DNA of 64,000 nucleotides from NCBI RefSeq assembly GCF_000936425.1, contig NZ_AVFK01000007.1, forward strand, positions 1-64,000. The letters run 5' to 3'. How positions within the stretch are numbered: the first letter of the stretch is position 1; each line of letters opens with the position of its first letter. The notes beneath the pieces were generated by a model. That model saw only the letters and a program-made list of their open reading frames with translations, did not search any database and had not been told where the DNA came from. Both the position numbers and the translations under genes were made by a program. The stretch is from Skermanella aerolata KACC 11604. GTDB lineage: Bacteria > Pseudomonadota > Alphaproteobacteria > Azospirillales > Azospirillaceae. Positions 40,686-51,994 of this stretch are shown here, piece after piece.

Positions 40686-41366
40686 TCACTCATAAGCTGC
40701 GTCGAAGAAGGCTTCCTCCAGTTCCATCATGCGCCGGAAGTTCGCGGCCATGACGCGCCGAGTTTCGTCGTCCACCGAGGCGCCGACCCGGTCCGTCTCC
40801 TCGCGCAGCCAGGTGACGAAGGCCTCGAACGGCGGAATGGCGTGCAGCTCGATCCACTCGGACAGCCAGAACTGCCGGGGACGCTCGGGCGGACAGGCCT
40901 TGGCCCAAGTCAGGTAGCTCCACTCGGCGGCACACAGGACGCTGAGCGCCTGGGCATAGCTGCCGCTGCGCCCCGCGGACTGAAGCAGATCGATGAAATC
41001 GCGGGTGACGGGTCCAAGCTCCGGCGTCTTCCAGACCGGTTCGGGGACAGCAAGTTCCCTGAACGACCGCAGGAAGAAGTCGTTCTCGTCGGCGGTGACG
41101 GCGGCGGCGAACTGGGCGAACTGGCGCTTGGACGGCATGGACGGCGCGTAGGCGATGGCGTAGCCCAGCAGCGCCACGAAACTGTTCACGAAGGCGTAGT
41201 CCTGGACCAGATAGCGGGCGGCGACGGCATCGCCAAGCGTACCCGCCCCCAGTTCATGGGCGAACCGGTGCGTCGTCATGCGGGTCCAGTGCGGCTCGGC
41301 CCCGTCCCGCAGCCAGTCGGTGAAGCGTGCTTCCGGATTGGTGTCGCGGTGCTCTTCGAAGGTCAA
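40686..41366 (-). CDS. TenA/thiaminase II family protein
   Basis: All-helical TenA family, which salvages thiamine pyrimidine by hydrolysing aminopyrimidines. Visible features are a conserved helix with YLVQDYAFVNSFVALLGYA near 50-70, the likely nucleophile cysteine in SVLCAAEWSYLTWA near 145, and the C-terminal MELEEAFFDAAYE with the catalytic glutamate. The protein is 226 residues. No thiamine genes or THI-box riboswitch were seen nearby. Confidence 0.85.
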   Translation of the reverse strand: MTFEEHRDTNPEARFTDWLRDGAEPHWTRMTTHRFAHELGAGTLGDAVAARYLVQDYAFVNSFVALLGYAIAYAPSMPSKRQFAQFAAAVTADENDFFLRSFRELAVPEPVWKTPELGPVTRDFIDLLQSAGRSGSYAQALSVLCAAEWSYLTWAKACPPERPRQFWLSEWIELHAIPPFEAFVTWLREETDRVGASVDDETRRVMAANFRRMMELEEAFFDAAYE

Positions 41367-41372
41367 TGCCCG

Positions 41373-41654
41373 TTACTCCAGCAGATCGTGATATTCGCGA
41401 TGGCGGCGTATCCAGGCCGATGCATAGCTGCATATGGGCACGACCTTCAACCCTTCCGCCCGCGCGGTTTCCATCACGCCCCGCATCAGCCGGCCCGCCG
41501 CACCCGTGCCGCGCAAGGACGGCGGCGCCTCGACATAGGGGATGTGCAGGATCGAGCCGTTGCGGCGGTAATTGGCGAAGACGATCCTGCCGTCCACATC
41601 CAGTTCATAGCGGCTTCGCGCCGCGTTGTCGGTGATAGCGTCCGTCATGTCCAT
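41373..41654 (-). CDS. YjdJ-type GNAT N-acetyltransferase
   Basis: Short GNAT-like protein of 93 residues: YELDVDGRIVFANYRR, HIPYVEAPPSLRGTGAAGRLMRG (the RGTGAA acetyl-CoA loop) and KVVPICSYASAWIRRHREYHDLL at the end, the pattern of YjdJ/Gcn5-related small proteins. It ends 6 bases before tenA starts, so the two are probably co-transcribed. Confidence 0.88.
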   Translation of the reverse strand: MDMTDAITDNAARSRYELDVDGRIVFANYRRNGSILHIPYVEAPPSLRGTGAAGRLMRGVMETARAEGLKVVPICSYASAWIRRHREYHDLLE

Positions 41655-41668
41655 TACCTGTACTGTAC

Positions 41669-42697
41669 CTATCGCTGCGCCGACACCTGCCCGAGGTTTT
41701 CCAGCAAAGCCGCGTTGAACCGATCCGGCGCCTGGACCTGCGGCGAGTGGCCCAGGTCCGGGAAAGTCACCAGAACAGAACCGCCGATCCGTCCGGCCGT
41801 GCGCCGTCCCAGTTCGGCGTAGTTGCCGAGCCGCTTCGCCAGCTCGGCCGGCGCCCGGTTCTTGCCGATGGCGGTGGTGTCGCGCTCTCCGATCATCAAC
41901 AGCGTCGGCACCCGGATATTCTGCACCTCATGGACGACCGGCTGCATGAAGACCATGTCGGAGGTCAAAGCCTGGTTCCAGGCGACCAGATCGCCGCCCT
42001 CGCCCCGGTACATGCCGGCCAGCATCTCGACCCAGCGGTCGTAGCCGGGACGCCACTCGCCATTGTAGTAGGTCGATAGCTGATACTTCTTGATGCTGTC
42101 GGCACCGGTCTTCAGTTCCGACTTGTACAGCTCGTCCACCGTCACGACCGGCACGCCCTCCGCCTTCCAGTCCTCCAGTCCGATCGGGTTGACCAGCACC
42201 AATCCCGACATCTCGTCCTGGTACATCAGGGCGTAGCGCATCGCCAGCATGCCGCCCATCGAGTGGCCCATGACGATGGGATCGCTGACACCGGCTTGAT
42301 CCAGCAGGGCTCGGGTATTGGCCGCCAGCTGGTGGAGGCCGAACTGGTAGGCCCGAGGCTTGCTGGATTTGCAGAATCCTACCTGATCGGGAACGACGAC
42401 GCGGTATCCCGCCTCCGTCAGCGGCCGGATGACGCCTTCCCAAGTCGCCCCGCAGAAGTTCTTGCCATGCAGAAGCACGACGGTCCGGCCGTTGGGATCG
42501 GCCGTCGCCGGCACGTCCATGTAGGCCATCGACAGCGGCTGGCCCTGTGACGTGAACTCGAACCGGCGGACCTCATGCGGATAGTCGAAGTCCGCCAGCA
42601 TCGGATCGGCCAGAGCGGACCGCACCGGCATCAGAGAGGCCCCGGCAAGTGCGATGCCCAGGACCAGTGTCGTCGCGCGTGCGATCCGCTTCATCAT
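41669..42697 (-). CDS. Secreted alpha/beta hydrolase
   Basis: A protein of 342 residues with an N-terminal signal peptide (ATTLVLGIALAGASLMPVRSALA). The nucleophile elbow is GHSMGGML near 145, and the oxyanion loop is HGKNFCGATWEG. The late catalytic His is in FPDLGHSPQVQAPD. It is probably a periplasmic esterase or epoxide-hydrolase relative; substrate unknown. It is followed by the GNAT gene 14 bases downstream. Confidence 0.85.
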   Translation of the reverse strand: MMKRIARATTLVLGIALAGASLMPVRSALADPMLADFDYPHEVRRFEFTSQGQPLSMAYMDVPATADPNGRTVVLLHGKNFCGATWEGVIRPLTEAGYRVVVPDQVGFCKSSKPRAYQFGLHQLAANTRALLDQAGVSDPIVMGHSMGGMLAMRYALMYQDEMSGLVLVNPIGLEDWKAEGVPVVTVDELYKSELKTGADSIKKYQLSTYYNGEWRPGYDRWVEMLAGMYRGEGGDLVAWNQALTSDMVFMQPVVHEVQNIRVPTLLMIGERDTTAIGKNRAPAELAKRLGNYAELGRRTAGRIGGSVLVTFPDLGHSPQVQAPDRFNAALLENLGQVSAQR

Positions 42698-42726
42698 GTC
42701 CCCTACTCTTTCATATCCTCAACAGG

Positions 42727-43860
42727 TCAGGAGCCGGAACCGGCCGAACCCCCGACGAAGGCCTCGCGTAGCCGGCTGGCGACATAGGCCTGCGCCTCCT
42801 TGGCTTTTTCCACGACCGGAGCCGCGCCGAAGAACTCGTGGGTGACGCCCTCGTAGTTGTTGGACGCCACTTCGACGCCGGCGTTGCGCAGCCGCTGAGC
42901 CAGCAGCTGCCCTTCGGAACGCAGCGGATCGATCTCGGCGGTGACGATGGTGGTGGGCGGCAGCCCTGCCAGATCGGGCGCATCCACGACGTTGATCAAG
43001 GGATTGTTGCCGTCACGCGGGTTGCGCAGGTACTTGTCGAAGAACCAGCCCATCATCGCCTTGTTCAGCGGCTTGGCGTTCTCGTTCTCCTGGTACGACT
43101 CGGTGTTCATGTCGTTGCCGGCGACCGGATAGATCAGCGCTTGATGGACCGGTGGACGGAGTCCCTGTTCCTTTGCCATGCGCGATACGCCGATCGCCAT
43201 GTTGCCGCCGGCGCTCTCGCCCGCCACCGCGATGCGGTTGGGGTCACCGCCGAACTGACTGGCGTTGGCCTGAGCCCAGCGATAGGCAGTCAGCGCGTCT
43301 TCGTGGGCGGCAGGGAACTTCGATTCCGGACCCTTGCGGTATTCGGCCGAGAGGACGATGGCGCCGGACTGGTTCGCCAGCGCGCGGGCCGACGCGTCAT
43401 AGGTGTCGAGGTCGGCGATCACCCAGCCGCCGCCGTGATAATAGACGATGACGGGCAGCGGGCTGCGTGCAGCACCTGGAACGTATATGCGTGCCGGCTG
43501 CGAACCGCCAGGACCGGGAATGCTGACGTTGCGGACGGATGCCACTGCTTCGGGAGCGGTGCTCTGGCCGTCGTCCTGAAGCAACTTCTTGACCGCGTCG
43601 CCCAGCGTGGGCTGCTTGCGGGCCTCCGGTGCGGACAGCGTCTCGATCGGCTTCGGACCCAGCGCCTGGAGCGCCAGCAATGCGGAGGCCATGTCGGTGT
43701 CGGCGCTCGCCAGCGTGGGAACGCCTTGGGCTGCGGCGGCCGGGTCCTTGGACACGGCGGTCCCCAGATTGGACATCTGCTGGCAGGCCCCAAGGGCCAC
43801 CAGGGCCACGGCCCCCATCAGCAGCGGGGCGAGAGAGGAATGCTTCGGCCGATTCTTCAT
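42727..43860 (-). CDS. Lipoprotein esterase of the HSL family
   Basis: Hormone-sensitive-lipase-like alpha/beta hydrolase. HGGGW (about 142) forms the oxyanion hole and GESAGG (about 215) holds the catalytic serine; the His is in GVTHEFFG. The start at 43860 (MKNRPKH) is chosen because aaagg lies 8 bases upstream and the first ~22 residues then form a lipoprotein signal with lipobox ALGAC. It is likely membrane-anchored in the periplasm, 377 residues, and lies 29 bases upstream of the other hydrolase in the same direction. Confidence 0.85.
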   Translation of the reverse strand: MKNRPKHSSLAPLLMGAVALVALGACQQMSNLGTAVSKDPAAAAQGVPTLASADTDMASALLALQALGPKPIETLSAPEARKQPTLGDAVKKLLQDDGQSTAPEAVASVRNVSIPGPGGSQPARIYVPGAARSPLPVIVYYHGGGWVIADLDTYDASARALANQSGAIVLSAEYRKGPESKFPAAHEDALTAYRWAQANASQFGGDPNRIAVAGESAGGNMAIGVSRMAKEQGLRPPVHQALIYPVAGNDMNTESYQENENAKPLNKAMMGWFFDKYLRNPRDGNNPLINVVDAPDLAGLPPTTIVTAEIDPLRSEGQLLAQRLRNAGVEVASNNYEGVTHEFFGAAPVVEKAKEAQAYVASRLREAFVGGSAGSGS

Positions 43861-44004
43861 CTTAACCTTTCGCGATGCGGCACGCTCCGGCGCCACGATC
43901 TTCATTGTCTTATTCAAATCACTCCAACAAGAAAAACCAACCGGCAGTTCCCATTTACCCGTCACATGCACGTGATCGTTCAGGTAAAATCAGGCGTAAT
44001 ACTA

Positions 44005-44042
44005 TCAATAAAAAATGCGCGGATGCTTCCAGCCGCGCATTT
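44005..44042 (-). terminator. Intrinsic terminator of katE
   Basis: A 10-bp stem (44013-44022 with 44033-44042) with a 10-base loop is followed on the minus strand by a T-rich run. It begins 29 bases after the catalase stop and fits a Rho-independent terminator. Confidence 0.75.
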
Positions 44043-44070
44043 ACTTACCAGCCGATTTCAGGCCTCCAAA

Positions 44071-46212
<2,142 letters not shown>

Positions 46213-46409
46213 TTTCCGTATGAGGGAGATGACGCGGATGTCCGAAGCGCGCGTAATGGCGCGCCATATGGCTCAAGCCGCTCAAAGGCGGCGATAAGTC
46301 AATGTCCGCTAATCCCTGTTGCTCAACCGATTGCGCTTAGAATGGTTCCAAAGGAAATCCCCGCACTGCCGGGTTCCATTACCTCCTTGCCGCCCCGCGC
46401 GTCCCCTAT

Positions 46410-47681
46410 ATGCTGCCGGCCATGCCGACTGACCTGACCTCAGCTTCCAAATCACCCAGCACTCCCAAGCCGCCGCTGCGTGCGATCATGCTTCCCGTGG
46501 CGGCGCTGGCGGGGGTGCAGGCGCTGGTGTCGGGAGGCCTGTTCGCGGTGCCGACCATAGCACCCGCCATCGCGGCGGATATCGGGGTCGAGCCTTCGGC
46601 TCTGGTCGGCGTCTACATGGCGGTGATCTTCGCGCTCGGCATTGTCTCCTCGCCTGTCGGCGGCGACCTCGTGATGCGGCTGGGGGCGTTGCGGGTCAGC
46701 CAGCTTTGCCTGACCGGATGCGGGATCGCCCTGGCGCTGGCGTCCAGCGGGACCGCCTGGATCTTCGTGCCGGCAGCCTTGCTGCTGGGATGCGTCTTCG
46801 CGCCCGAGACGCCTGCCAGTTCGCATCTGCTGATGAGGATCTCGCCGCCGGAACGGCGCGGACTGGTCTTCTCGCTGAAGCAGACCGGCAACCAGATCGG
46901 CGGCATCGCCGGAGCCCTGGCGCTGCCGGCCCTGGTCCCGCTGGTCGGCTGGCAAGGCGGGCTTCTGCTGGTCGCATGCCTGTGCGGCGTGGCCGCCCTG
47001 CTGCTGGCGCCGCTCCGCCGCACTTGGGAAACCCCGGCGGAGCCGCAGACCGGCACGATATTCGGCCGCTATGGCAAGGCGCTGAAGCTGGTGCGCGACG
47101 ATGCCCGGCTGCGCGCCATGGCGCTGGCGGGGGGTGCATATTCCGCCATGCAGATCAGCCTGAACGCGTTCCTGGTCAGCTTCTGCGTAATCGAGCTTGA
47201 GATGCCGCTGACATTGGCCGGTGCGGCGCTCGCGGTGGCGCAGACGGGCGGTCTGGTAGGCCGCGTCTTCTGGGGCGTCGTCGGCGACCGGATCGGACAT
47301 ACCCGGCTGGTGCTGGGATTGCTGGGGATCGCCATGGCGGCGGCGGCGGTGGCGACGGTCGGAACGAGTTGGACCTTTCCGACGTTCGCGACTTTCTGCT
47401 TCCTGTTCGGGCTGACCGCGAGCGGCTGGAACGGGCTCTTCCTGGCCGAGGTCGCGAAGCTGGCGCCCCGGGGCCGCGTCAGCGAAGCGACCGGCGGCGT
47501 GCTGATCGCCAGCTTCGCTGGGCTCGTCGTCGCCCCGCCGCTGTTCGGCCTGATCGTGGCGTGGTCGGGCAGCTATGTGCCGGGTTTCCTGATCATGGCA
47601 GCCGTCTGCCTCGCCGGAGCAGTGCCGCTGATCGCGAGCCGAATTGACACTGCCACCCCGAATACCCCAATCGATTTATAG
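46410..47681 (+). CDS. MFS transporter
   Basis: Major facilitator superfamily protein of 423 residues with 12 predicted helices. The loop 2-3 region reads GGDLVMRLGALRVSQL, and the second-half counterpart is GVVGDRIGHTRLVLG near 290. MPTDL at 46422 is an alternative start. Substrate unknown; the divergent catalase gives no clue. Confidence 0.88.
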   Translation: MLPAMPTDLTSASKSPSTPKPPLRAIMLPVAALAGVQALVSGGLFAVPTIAPAIAADIGVEPSALVGVYMAVIFALGIVSSPVGGDLVMRLGALRVSQLCLTGCGIALALASSGTAWIFVPAALLLGCVFAPETPASSHLLMRISPPERRGLVFSLKQTGNQIGGIAGALALPALVPLVGWQGGLLLVACLCGVAALLLAPLRRTWETPAEPQTGTIFGRYGKALKLVRDDARLRAMALAGGAYSAMQISLNAFLVSFCVIELEMPLTLAGAALAVAQTGGLVGRVFWGVVGDRIGHTRLVLGLLGIAMAAAAVATVGTSWTFPTFATFCFLFGLTASGWNGLFLAEVAKLAPRGRVSEATGGVLIASFAGLVVAPPLFGLIVAWSGSYVPGFLIMAAVCLAGAVPLIASRIDTATPNTPIDL

Positions 47682-47791
47682 AATCTTTACCCGGCCGCGC
47701 CAGAATTCCGGTTCGCTGAATCCGCTGAGATTGGTTTCGACGCTGCGGCTCCAGGTGCTGCTCCCGGATCGGCCTGGAGGGGAGATTCGTC

Positions 47792-48853
47792 TTGAGCTTC
47801 AAGTTCATCGCTATCGCTTACGGGATGCTGGGCGCCACCGCGGCAACCGGCTACATGGTCCAGGGCGGTGGTGGCGGCGGCGCCGTCGGCAAGCGTCCCA
47901 GCGGCCACGTCGCCGAGCAGCCGAAGCCCGAACGGGTCGCGAAGCTGGAGATGCCGCCCAGGGCCGCTCCGATGCCGCAGGTCGCGATGGTCGCATCGTC
48001 TCCCCAGGACGACTCCGTTGTCATGACCTCGCCGGCGGCACCGGGCGTCGCACTCTCCTCGACTCCCTTGACGGCTCCGCCGACGCCGGCTCCTCCGCCT
48101 CCTCCGCGCACGGCCGTACACGAAGAGAAACCGGCCGAGCCCACGGTCGAGAAGACCACGGAGAAGCCGGATGACAAGCCGGTCGGGAAGATCGCCGAAA
48201 AACCGCCCGAAGATCACCTCAGCCCAAGCGCCGGACGGAATTACATACAGATTACGGCCGACATGCTGGTCAACCCCTGGACCGGAGAGTGGCTGACCAG
48301 CGACGATCGTTCCACGGGCTATCTGTCCGGTCCGGCCAAGGGGCCGGCACCTCCAGCGGCACCCGCGCCCGTGATGATGGCCGAAGCGCAGCCGGCTGCG
48401 GTAGCGCCGCCACCAACAGTGCCGCCTGCGGCAGCGCAGGCGCCCGCAGTGCCGCCGCCCGCCAGTGAGGCTGCCGCGCCGCCGGCTCCTCCGGCTGCCG
48501 AGTCCATCCCCGTCAGCATTCCAGTAAGCATCCCGGTCACGACACCTATCCTGGTGAAGGCGTCTTCGCCGCCAGCGACCAGACAGGCGGCCGGGCAGCA
48601 GCACGGCTACATGGCGCACCTTGCCTCATACCGGGACGAAGTCCATGCGGCGGCAGGATGGAAGACCCTTCAGAAAGCGCATCGCGACCTGCTTATCAAC
48701 AGGTCGCCGGTAACCCTAACCGCCGAAATTCCCGGTCAGGGAACCTTCGTACGGTTGATGGCCGGTGGTTTCGGCCAATTGGCCGATGTCTCGGAATTCT
48801 GCTCGGAGTTCAAGGCTTCGGGCCAGTACTGCACCCCGGTCAAAGCCAAATGA
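47792..48853 (+). CDS. SPOR-domain protein with long Pro/Ala linker
   Basis: A protein of 353 residues starting at TTG, supported by ggagggga about 10 bases upstream. A short hydrophobic N-terminus (FKFIAIAYGMLGATAATGYM) may export or anchor it. Residues 60-265 are low-complexity Pro/Ala/Glu. The C-terminal ~80 residues form a SPOR domain (YMAHLASYRDEVHAAAGWK ... FVRLMAGGFG), which binds denuded peptidoglycan at division sites. It is coupled by ATGA to the lipoprotein gene that follows. Confidence 0.8.
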   Translation: MSFKFIAIAYGMLGATAATGYMVQGGGGGGAVGKRPSGHVAEQPKPERVAKLEMPPRAAPMPQVAMVASSPQDDSVVMTSPAAPGVALSSTPLTAPPTPAPPPPPRTAVHEEKPAEPTVEKTTEKPDDKPVGKIAEKPPEDHLSPSAGRNYIQITADMLVNPWTGEWLTSDDRSTGYLSGPAKGPAPPAAPAPVMMAEAQPAAVAPPPTVPPAAAQAPAVPPPASEAAAPPAPPAAESIPVSIPVSIPVTTPILVKASSPPATRQAAGQQHGYMAHLASYRDEVHAAAGWKTLQKAHRDLLINRSPVTLTAEIPGQGTFVRLMAGGFGQLADVSEFCSEFKASGQYCTPVKAK

Positions 48854-49335
48854 CAAGCATCGGACGGTTCCACGGAGTTTTGCCGGCCATGCTTACGGCT
48901 GCGGTGCTTGCCGGCTGCGCCGCATCGCCGCCGACCTCGCCGCTGGCCATCGAAATCAGCCAGTCGTCGGACTGTGTCGAGTCGATAGAGAACCAGCCGG
49001 CCTTCGCACCGCTTCGCCTCAAGAGCCCGGGACTGGGTGAGATGACCTCGACGCATCTGGGCGATACGTCCAAGCCTACGCCCGAGGAACAGGCGCTGGC
49101 CAGGGAGTATCTTGCCGCCGTGTCGGCCTGCGAACCCAACGCCCAGTCGATGCTGAACCCGCAGGAGCAGGCTGCTGGCCGCGCGATCCTGACGACATGG
49201 CACGAGCAGGAACAGCTTTATGTGGCACTCACGTCCGGCCGGCTGACATGGGGGCAGTTCAACCGCATGACGGAGGCGCTAGGCCGGCGGATGGACCGCC
49301 AGCTTCGCACCGCCATGGCGGCAGCAGGCTCTTAG
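48850..49335 (+). CDS. Lipoprotein of unknown function
   Basis: A protein of 161 residues with a lipoprotein signal: hydrophobic MLTAAVLAGC with C23 as the lipidated residue. The mature part is mostly helical and charged (EEQALAREYLAAVSAC ... QFNRMTEALGRRMDRQLR). The ATG overlaps the stop of the SPOR gene, so the two probably act together at the envelope. I recognise no family. Confidence 0.75.
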   Translation: MTSIGRFHGVLPAMLTAAVLAGCAASPPTSPLAIEISQSSDCVESIENQPAFAPLRLKSPGLGEMTSTHLGDTSKPTPEEQALAREYLAAVSACEPNAQSMLNPQEQAAGRAILTTWHEQEQLYVALTSGRLTWGQFNRMTEALGRRMDRQLRTAMAAAGS

Positions 49336-49360
49336 CAGCGCCATCGCGAAGACTTGACGG

Positions 49361-49525
49361 TCAGCCGCCGCCGACACCCTCGATGATTTTGCCGGTGCCG
49401 TCGCAGTTGGGACAGGGTTGGCCGTTCAAACGCCCCGTTCCTCTGCAATCCGGGCAGATATCCTCGCCGGTACCCGGAGTCCCCGCCGGTGCGTCATCGC
49501 CCGGTGCCATCGGTTCCGCTGTCAT
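49361..49525 (-). CDS. 54-residue CxxCxGxG zinc-finger protein
   Basis: A short gene reading MTAEPMAPGDD... with two DnaJ-like zinc motifs: CPDCRGTG (C24, C27) and CPNCDGTG (C38, C41), so one four-cysteine zinc site is likely. gggag lies 9 bases upstream of the ATG. The low-complexity N-terminus is Ala/Pro/Gly-rich. Such mini-proteins resemble a single repeat unit of the DnaJ cysteine-rich domain. Function unknown. Confidence 0.75.
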   Translation of the reverse strand: MTAEPMAPGDDAPAGTPGTGEDICPDCRGTGRLNGQPCPNCDGTGKIIEGVGGG

Positions 49526-49632
49526 GGTCGATCTCCCTTGCTGGTTTAAGGCTGGTTGTTGACGGACTCAACAGGGAGACCGGCCCGTTCGTCCCAGTGT
49601 CTTGAACCTGAACCTTTATCGCCCGATCCCGG

Positions 49633-50421
49633 TCAGCGGGATTTCACGGCGCCGCCGTCGACCAGCGTGACCGTGCCCGTAACATAACTCGCCCGGGCGC
49701 TCAGCAGGAACGTCGCGACCGAAGCGAATTCCTCCACCGTACCGTAGCGGCCGACCGGGATCTGCGCCTTGTTGGCGGTGGCTACTTCTTCCAGGCTCTT
49801 GTTCTGCTTCTGGGACGCGACGGCATCGAGCTGCTCCAGCCGTTCCGTCTGGATCCGTCCGGGCAGGATCGTGTTCACCGTGACGCCATCGGGTGCCACC
49901 TCCAGCGACAGCGTCTTGCCCCAGTTGACCAGGGACGCACGCAGCGTGTTGGAGATGCCGAGGTTGGGGATCGGCTGGATCACGCCCGACGATGCGACGG
50001 TCAGGATGCGGCCCCAGCCGCGCTCGCGCATGCCGGGAAGCACGCGGCCGGTCGTCTCGATCAGGGTCACGACCATGGCCTGGAAGTGCTTCAGCCAGTC
50101 CTCCGCCGTGACGGCGGAGATGTTGCCGGGTGGCGGTCCACCGCTGTTGTTGACCAGGATGTCGATCGCGCCGGGACCGTCGGCAAGGCCGGCCATCAGC
50201 CGGTCGACCGCTTCTGGTCCGTTCATGTCAACCGCCACGTAGCGGGCGGTGCCGGCGCCGCGCGCCGATATCGCTTCGGCGGCCTGACGCAGGCGGTCCT
50301 CGTTACGGCCGACCAGCGTCACATGGGCGCCTTCCGCCGCCAGCTGCTCGGCGATGCCGTGGCCCAGCCCCTTGCTCGATCCCAGTACCAAGGCGCGCTT
50401 GCCCGTAAGTCCGAGGTCCAT
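49633..50421 (-). CDS. SDR-family oxidoreductase
   Basis: Classical short-chain dehydrogenase, 262 residues. The NAD(P) motif is GSSKGLGHGIAEQLA at the start, followed by NNSGG near 93. The catalytic Ser is in VASSGVIQP near 145; the usual YxxxK is replaced by a region NTLRASLVNWGKTL without the tyrosine at the standard place. Substrate unknown. Confidence 0.85.
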   Translation of the reverse strand: MDLGLTGKRALVLGSSKGLGHGIAEQLAAEGAHVTLVGRNEDRLRQAAEAISARGAGTARYVAVDMNGPEAVDRLMAGLADGPGAIDILVNNSGGPPPGNISAVTAEDWLKHFQAMVVTLIETTGRVLPGMRERGWGRILTVASSGVIQPIPNLGISNTLRASLVNWGKTLSLEVAPDGVTVNTILPGRIQTERLEQLDAVASQKQNKSLEEVATANKAQIPVGRYGTVEEFASVATFLLSARASYVTGTVTLVDGGAVKSR

Positions 50422-50586
50422 TCTTCATATCCTCCCACTTCCATTACGACCGGGTACGTTAACCGGATGGCGGCGGGAGGCAAGGAAGCATTTACTTTTC
50501 AGCCCTTTGGGGAAATCGCGCTACTCGTCATCGTCGGCCTGGACGGCGCGGACGTCGCGGGCAGGGCGCGGGCTGGCCAGGCAAGA

Positions 50587-51747
50587 TCAGTTGGCCGCGG
50601 CGATCAGTTCCGGCGGCGGAACGATCCCGTAGATGTCGGGCAGCACCACGACACGCTCGCCGCGCAGCACGGCCGGCCAGTAGACGAACCGCACCGGCAT
50701 CGGCTGGGCCAGCCTGATCCATCGGGTCTCCCCCGCATCGACCATGGCCGATATCCGCGAAGGGTTGAAGCCTGAAGCCATCAGCAGTTCCTCCGCCAGC
50801 GTCCTGGGATCCGCCAGCCGCACGCAGCCGGAACTGACGGCACGCCTGTCGCGGTTGAAGACGCGCGGGTCGTTGGTGCCGTGCAGATAGATCTGGTCGT
50901 CGTTGGTCAGGTTGAACCGGTAACGCCCGAGGGCATTGTGGTCCCCCGCCTCCTGGACGATGCGGACCCGCCAGGGCGACACGTTGGTCCAATCCACCAA
51001 GGCGGGATCGACCACCGTGCCGTCCAGCCAGACGGAGGCATGATCGATACCGGGTGCGCCGGTACGCCGCAGGTTCGGCAGCTTGTCCTGCTTCAGGACG
51101 GTCGGCGGCACGGTCCAGGTCGGGTTGAGGATGACGTGGGTGATCTGGTCGGCCAGCAGCGGAGTCGGACGCGACGGGCTGCCGACGGCGGTATCCATCG
51201 TCAGGACCGTTTCGCCGTTGCGCACCAGCGCCAGTTCCTGTGCCGGCAGGTTCACCACGACCATGGTGGCCGGCACCGAGGCCCTGAACTCCGCCATGCG
51301 GGCCAGCGTTTCGCGGATCGACGCGATCTCCTGAGCCGGCGTGACGTTGAGGGACGACAGAGTGGCGCCGCCGACCTTGCCGTCGGGGGTCAGGCCGCGT
51401 TCAGCCTGGAAGACGCTGACGGCGCCGGCGACCGTCTCGTCATGGATGTCGCGCTCGGAACCGGGCGCAAGGTATCCCAGTTCGACCAGCCGCCGGCTGA
51501 GCTGGAGCACGCGCTCGTCCACCATGCCGGGTTTCAGCACCGGTCCGCGTGCGATCCGCGTCGATACCGGCACGCCCTCCGCCCGCGCCTCCTCCTCCAG
51601 CGCCGCCAGACGGGTTTCCAGCGCCGCCGTCCATACTCCCAGCGCCTGATCGAACCCGCCGGCCCGCGCCGGAGCGGCGGAGGCAGCGATGAGGAACGCT
51701 ACCAGCAGGGCCAGCAGGGCGACGGGATGGGCGATGCGGGAAATCAT
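50587..51747 (-). CDS. L,D-transpeptidase (YcbB-like)
   Basis: Periplasmic enzyme that makes 3-3 cross-links in peptidoglycan. A signal peptide (about 1-29, ending ARA) precedes a peptidoglycan-binding domain (about 75-130, VLQLSRRLVELGYL ... VSVFQAERGLTPDGKVG). The YkuD catalytic domain follows, with HGTND near 290 and the nucleophile in SSGCVRL near 308. It is 386 residues, complete. Confidence 0.92.
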   Translation of the reverse strand: MISRIAHPVALLALLVAFLIAASAAPARAGGFDQALGVWTAALETRLAALEEEARAEGVPVSTRIARGPVLKPGMVDERVLQLSRRLVELGYLAPGSERDIHDETVAGAVSVFQAERGLTPDGKVGGATLSSLNVTPAQEIASIRETLARMAEFRASVPATMVVVNLPAQELALVRNGETVLTMDTAVGSPSRPTPLLADQITHVILNPTWTVPPTVLKQDKLPNLRRTGAPGIDHASVWLDGTVVDPALVDWTNVSPWRVRIVQEAGDHNALGRYRFNLTNDDQIYLHGTNDPRVFNRDRRAVSSGCVRLADPRTLAEELLMASGFNPSRISAMVDAGETRWIRLAQPMPVRFVYWPAVLRGERVVVLPDIYGIVPPPELIAAAN

Positions 51748-51994
51748 GGCGGACTCGAAGGATATGGGACAATTATTTTAGCGCATCGCGGCAGCGGAAC
51801 CAGAGCGGGAACGTGATTTAAGTCACGCCCTTCGGAGGTGTTGCCGGCTTGCCCATCCGGGGATCACATCCGGGTTGTGTCCGATCCGATTTTGCTGCAA
51901 AAGCACGCGCGCCGGGCCTGTTTTCCGGTCCTCGTTTTCGGCCCCTGCTTCGGCCCCGCTCGCGGCCCCGGCAGCGCTGCCGCTGGAGATCCTG
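51748..51994. other. Spacer and leader region upstream of pyrB
   Basis: No gene is seen. The last 100 bases are pyrimidine-rich with repeated gttttccgg/gttttcggcc patches and end in a GC palindrome (ggcagcgctgcc) close to the pyrB start. A pyrimidine-dependent attenuator is possible but not shown. Confidence 0.35.
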
